NCBI RefSeq assembly: GCF_024505085.1
Contig: NZ_JANIBC010000001.1
Location: 310,001-374,000, forward strand
DNA length: 64,000 nucleotides
Direction: 5' to 3'
DNA from: Parvularcula maris
GTDB lineage: Bacteria > Pseudomonadota > Alphaproteobacteria > Caulobacterales > Parvularculaceae
Shown: piece by piece, positions 63,139-64,000 of the stretch
Layout of the letters: each line of letters starts with the position of its first letter
Position numbering within the stretch: the stretch's first letter is position 1
Program-made: the position numbers and the translations under genes
The notes under the pieces: generated by a model
The model's input: the letters and a program-made list of their open reading frames with translations, nothing else
Databases searched by the model: none
What the model was told of the DNA's origin: nothing

Positions 63139-63669
63139 ATGACAAACCAAGCCAACACCATTTCCACCGAAGACCTCAACGCCTGCCTACCGGCGCTGTA
63201 CCGTTTCGCTTACACGCTGACGCGGAACGACGATCGGGCTTCGGACCTGGTGCAAGACTGCGTCGAGCGTTGCCTCCGCAAGCAGCACCTCTTCGATGGC
63301 CAGAACCTGCGCTCGTGGATGTTCACCGTCTGCCGCCGCGTGTTCCTGAACCAGATCCGCCGGGACAAAGTCCGCGGCGTCGCCGTGGACATGGAGGATG
63401 CCCCCCAGTCCAAACTCTCGATCAGTGCCTTTCAGGAGGAGAAAATGCACTACCAGGACGTCGTCGAAAGCTTCCGCGAGCTGCCCCATAACGACAAGGT
63501 GGTGCTCTCTCTCGTCGCCATCGAGGGCCTCAAATACGAAGAGGCCGCCGAGCTTCTCGAGGTTCCGGTCGGCACGGTGCGCTCGCGCCTCAGCCGCGCC
63601 CGCTCGCGCCTCCGTGATCTTCTGGAAAACTCGGGCGAGGAGGGAACCGTTGTTGCAGCCTCCGTGTAA
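63139..63669 (+). CDS. ECF sigma factor (possibly EcfG-type)
   Basis: 176 residues. Sigma region 2: LPALYRFAYTLTRNDDRASD, LVQDCVERCLRKQHLFDG, NLRSWMFTVCRRVFLNQIRR. Region 4: FRELPHNDKVVLSLVAIEGL, KYEEAAELLEVPVGTVRSRL, SRARSRLRDLL. It directs RNA polymerase to a stress regulon. The upstream GGAAC-type promoter and nearby phyR suggest EcfG, but an anti-sigma gene of a different type lies downstream, so it may be a separate ECF. Confidence 0.88.
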   Translation: MTNQANTISTEDLNACLPALYRFAYTLTRNDDRASDLVQDCVERCLRKQHLFDGQNLRSWMFTVCRRVFLNQIRRDKVRGVAVDMEDAPQSKLSISAFQEEKMHYQDVVESFRELPHNDKVVLSLVAIEGLKYEEAAELLEVPVGTVRSRLSRARSRLRDLLENSGEEGTVVAASV

Positions 63670-63677
63670 ATGGAGGT

Positions 63678-63944
63678 ATGGACAATAAAGTTCACCTGAT
63701 TACCGAGCAGGACATCCACGCCTATATCGACGGCGAGCTTTCCGGAGAACGGAAGGCCGCCGTCGAAGTGTTTCTGGCGGAACGTGACCTCCCGCTCGAG
63801 AGGGCAGCCCGCTACCTGCGCAACAATTTCGACCTCAAGGCCGTGCGCGACGAGGTCTACAGGGACGAGAAGCTGAAGTCGGAGATCGACCGGCTTCTGG
63901 CACGGCGCAAACCGAGGCGGCACCTGATCGGGGCGAGCGCGTAG
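63678..63944 (+). CDS. Anti-sigma factor-like protein without zinc ligands
   Basis: 88 residues. TEQDIHAYIDGELSGERKAAVEVFLAE is the opening of the anti-sigma (ZAS/RsiW-type) domain, but the HxxxCxxC zinc ligands are absent. The rest is helical and basic at the end (LLARRKPRRH). It begins nine bases after the sigma gene, so it is the likely cognate inhibitor. It has no membrane helix, so a soluble anti-sigma. Confidence 0.7.
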   Translation: MDNKVHLITEQDIHAYIDGELSGERKAAVEVFLAERDLPLERAARYLRNNFDLKAVRDEVYRDEKLKSEIDRLLARRKPRRHLIGASA

Positions 63945-64000
63945 CCGACCGGGTTCGGTTTGCGGTAGGAATCGATTGGTTTGCAAGACTTTCCGTCTGC

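Noticed and set aside
63081-63491. Plus-strand frame before the sigma gene considered as NepR
   Set aside because: Runs in a different frame through the sigma gene; Arg/Pro-rich and without the NepR core.

Overview
The window is about 64 kb of GC-rich, densely packed bacterial chromosome from an alphaproteobacterium. The grounds are a PhyR-type general stress regulator with an EcfG-type promoter (GGAAC-N16-CGTT), HWE/HisKA_2 histidine kinases, a DUF6468 flagellar protein, head-spike genes related to the Rhodobacter gene transfer agent, the hisB-hisH-hisA-hisF-hisE order, and dispersed TCATCCCGG palindromes. No rRNA or species marker is present, so I do not name a genus.

Layout. 1-5 kb: GIN-domain repeat protein, efp, two small unknown proteins, and a PAS-GGDEF-EAL phosphodiesterase. 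5-8 kb (minus): an alpha/beta hydrolase, kdsB, a VanZ-like protein and a GalE-like epimerase that lacks its catalytic Tyr and Lys. 7.9-8.8 kb holds palindromic repeats and no gene. 8.8-19.3 kb: adaA with a PEP-mutase-like gene, purA, a hybrid histidine kinase, an M16 peptidase, a glycerate-kinase-like P-loop protein, and thiC behind a TPP riboswitch.

19.4-21.4 kb is an AT-richer island that reads as a retron. It has a nucleoside-deoxyribosyltransferase-like effector gene followed by a winged-helix plus reverse transcriptase reading frame. The likely msr-msd RNA lies inside that open frame, between the winged helix and the RT core. Next to the island is a frameshifted SEC-C pseudogene, then a three-gene head-spike module like that of gene transfer agents (22.0-23.4 kb).

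23.4-28.4 kb: flagellar basal-body and motor genes (fliF-fliN-fliP-fliG on minus; fliL, DUF6468, MotE-like on plus). 28.5-31.5 kb: ahpD and ahpC opposite an OxyR-type regulator, then a WecG/TagA glycosyltransferase. 31.7-37.6 kb: an AI-2E family permease and AmpG-like MFS permease, a lipoprotein, a PfkB sugar/adenosine kinase, an AraC regulator and a VPxPA-anchored secreted protein. 37.7-41.1 kb: histidine biosynthesis. 41.2-46.9 kb: a TPR-HisKA_2 kinase, a Ser/Thr kinase with TPRs and an SDR. 47.2-50.5 kb: DUF2946, Zur, hslV, DUF2809, hslU. 50.6-56.6 kb: a flagellin with an inserted carbohydrate-binding-like domain, an aspartic protease lipoprotein, a membrane-anchored prephenate-dehydratase-like protein, a hemolysin III family protein, a candidate structured RNA and tRNA-Met.

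56.8-64 kb is regulatory: an EF-hand protein in line with a two-component system, a Crp/Fnr regulator, a receiver-less PhyR-like sigma-mimic, PhyR, a ribbon-helix-helix protein, an HWE kinase, an entericidin-like lipoprotein on the minus strand, and an ECF sigma/anti-sigma pair. EcfG-type promoter signals precede phyR and the sigma gene, which suggests a general stress response locus. No NepR gene was found. A pair of ~230 bp MITE-like elements (1144-1373 and 46945-47175, inverted) and several TCATCCCGG palindromes are scattered through the intergenic regions.
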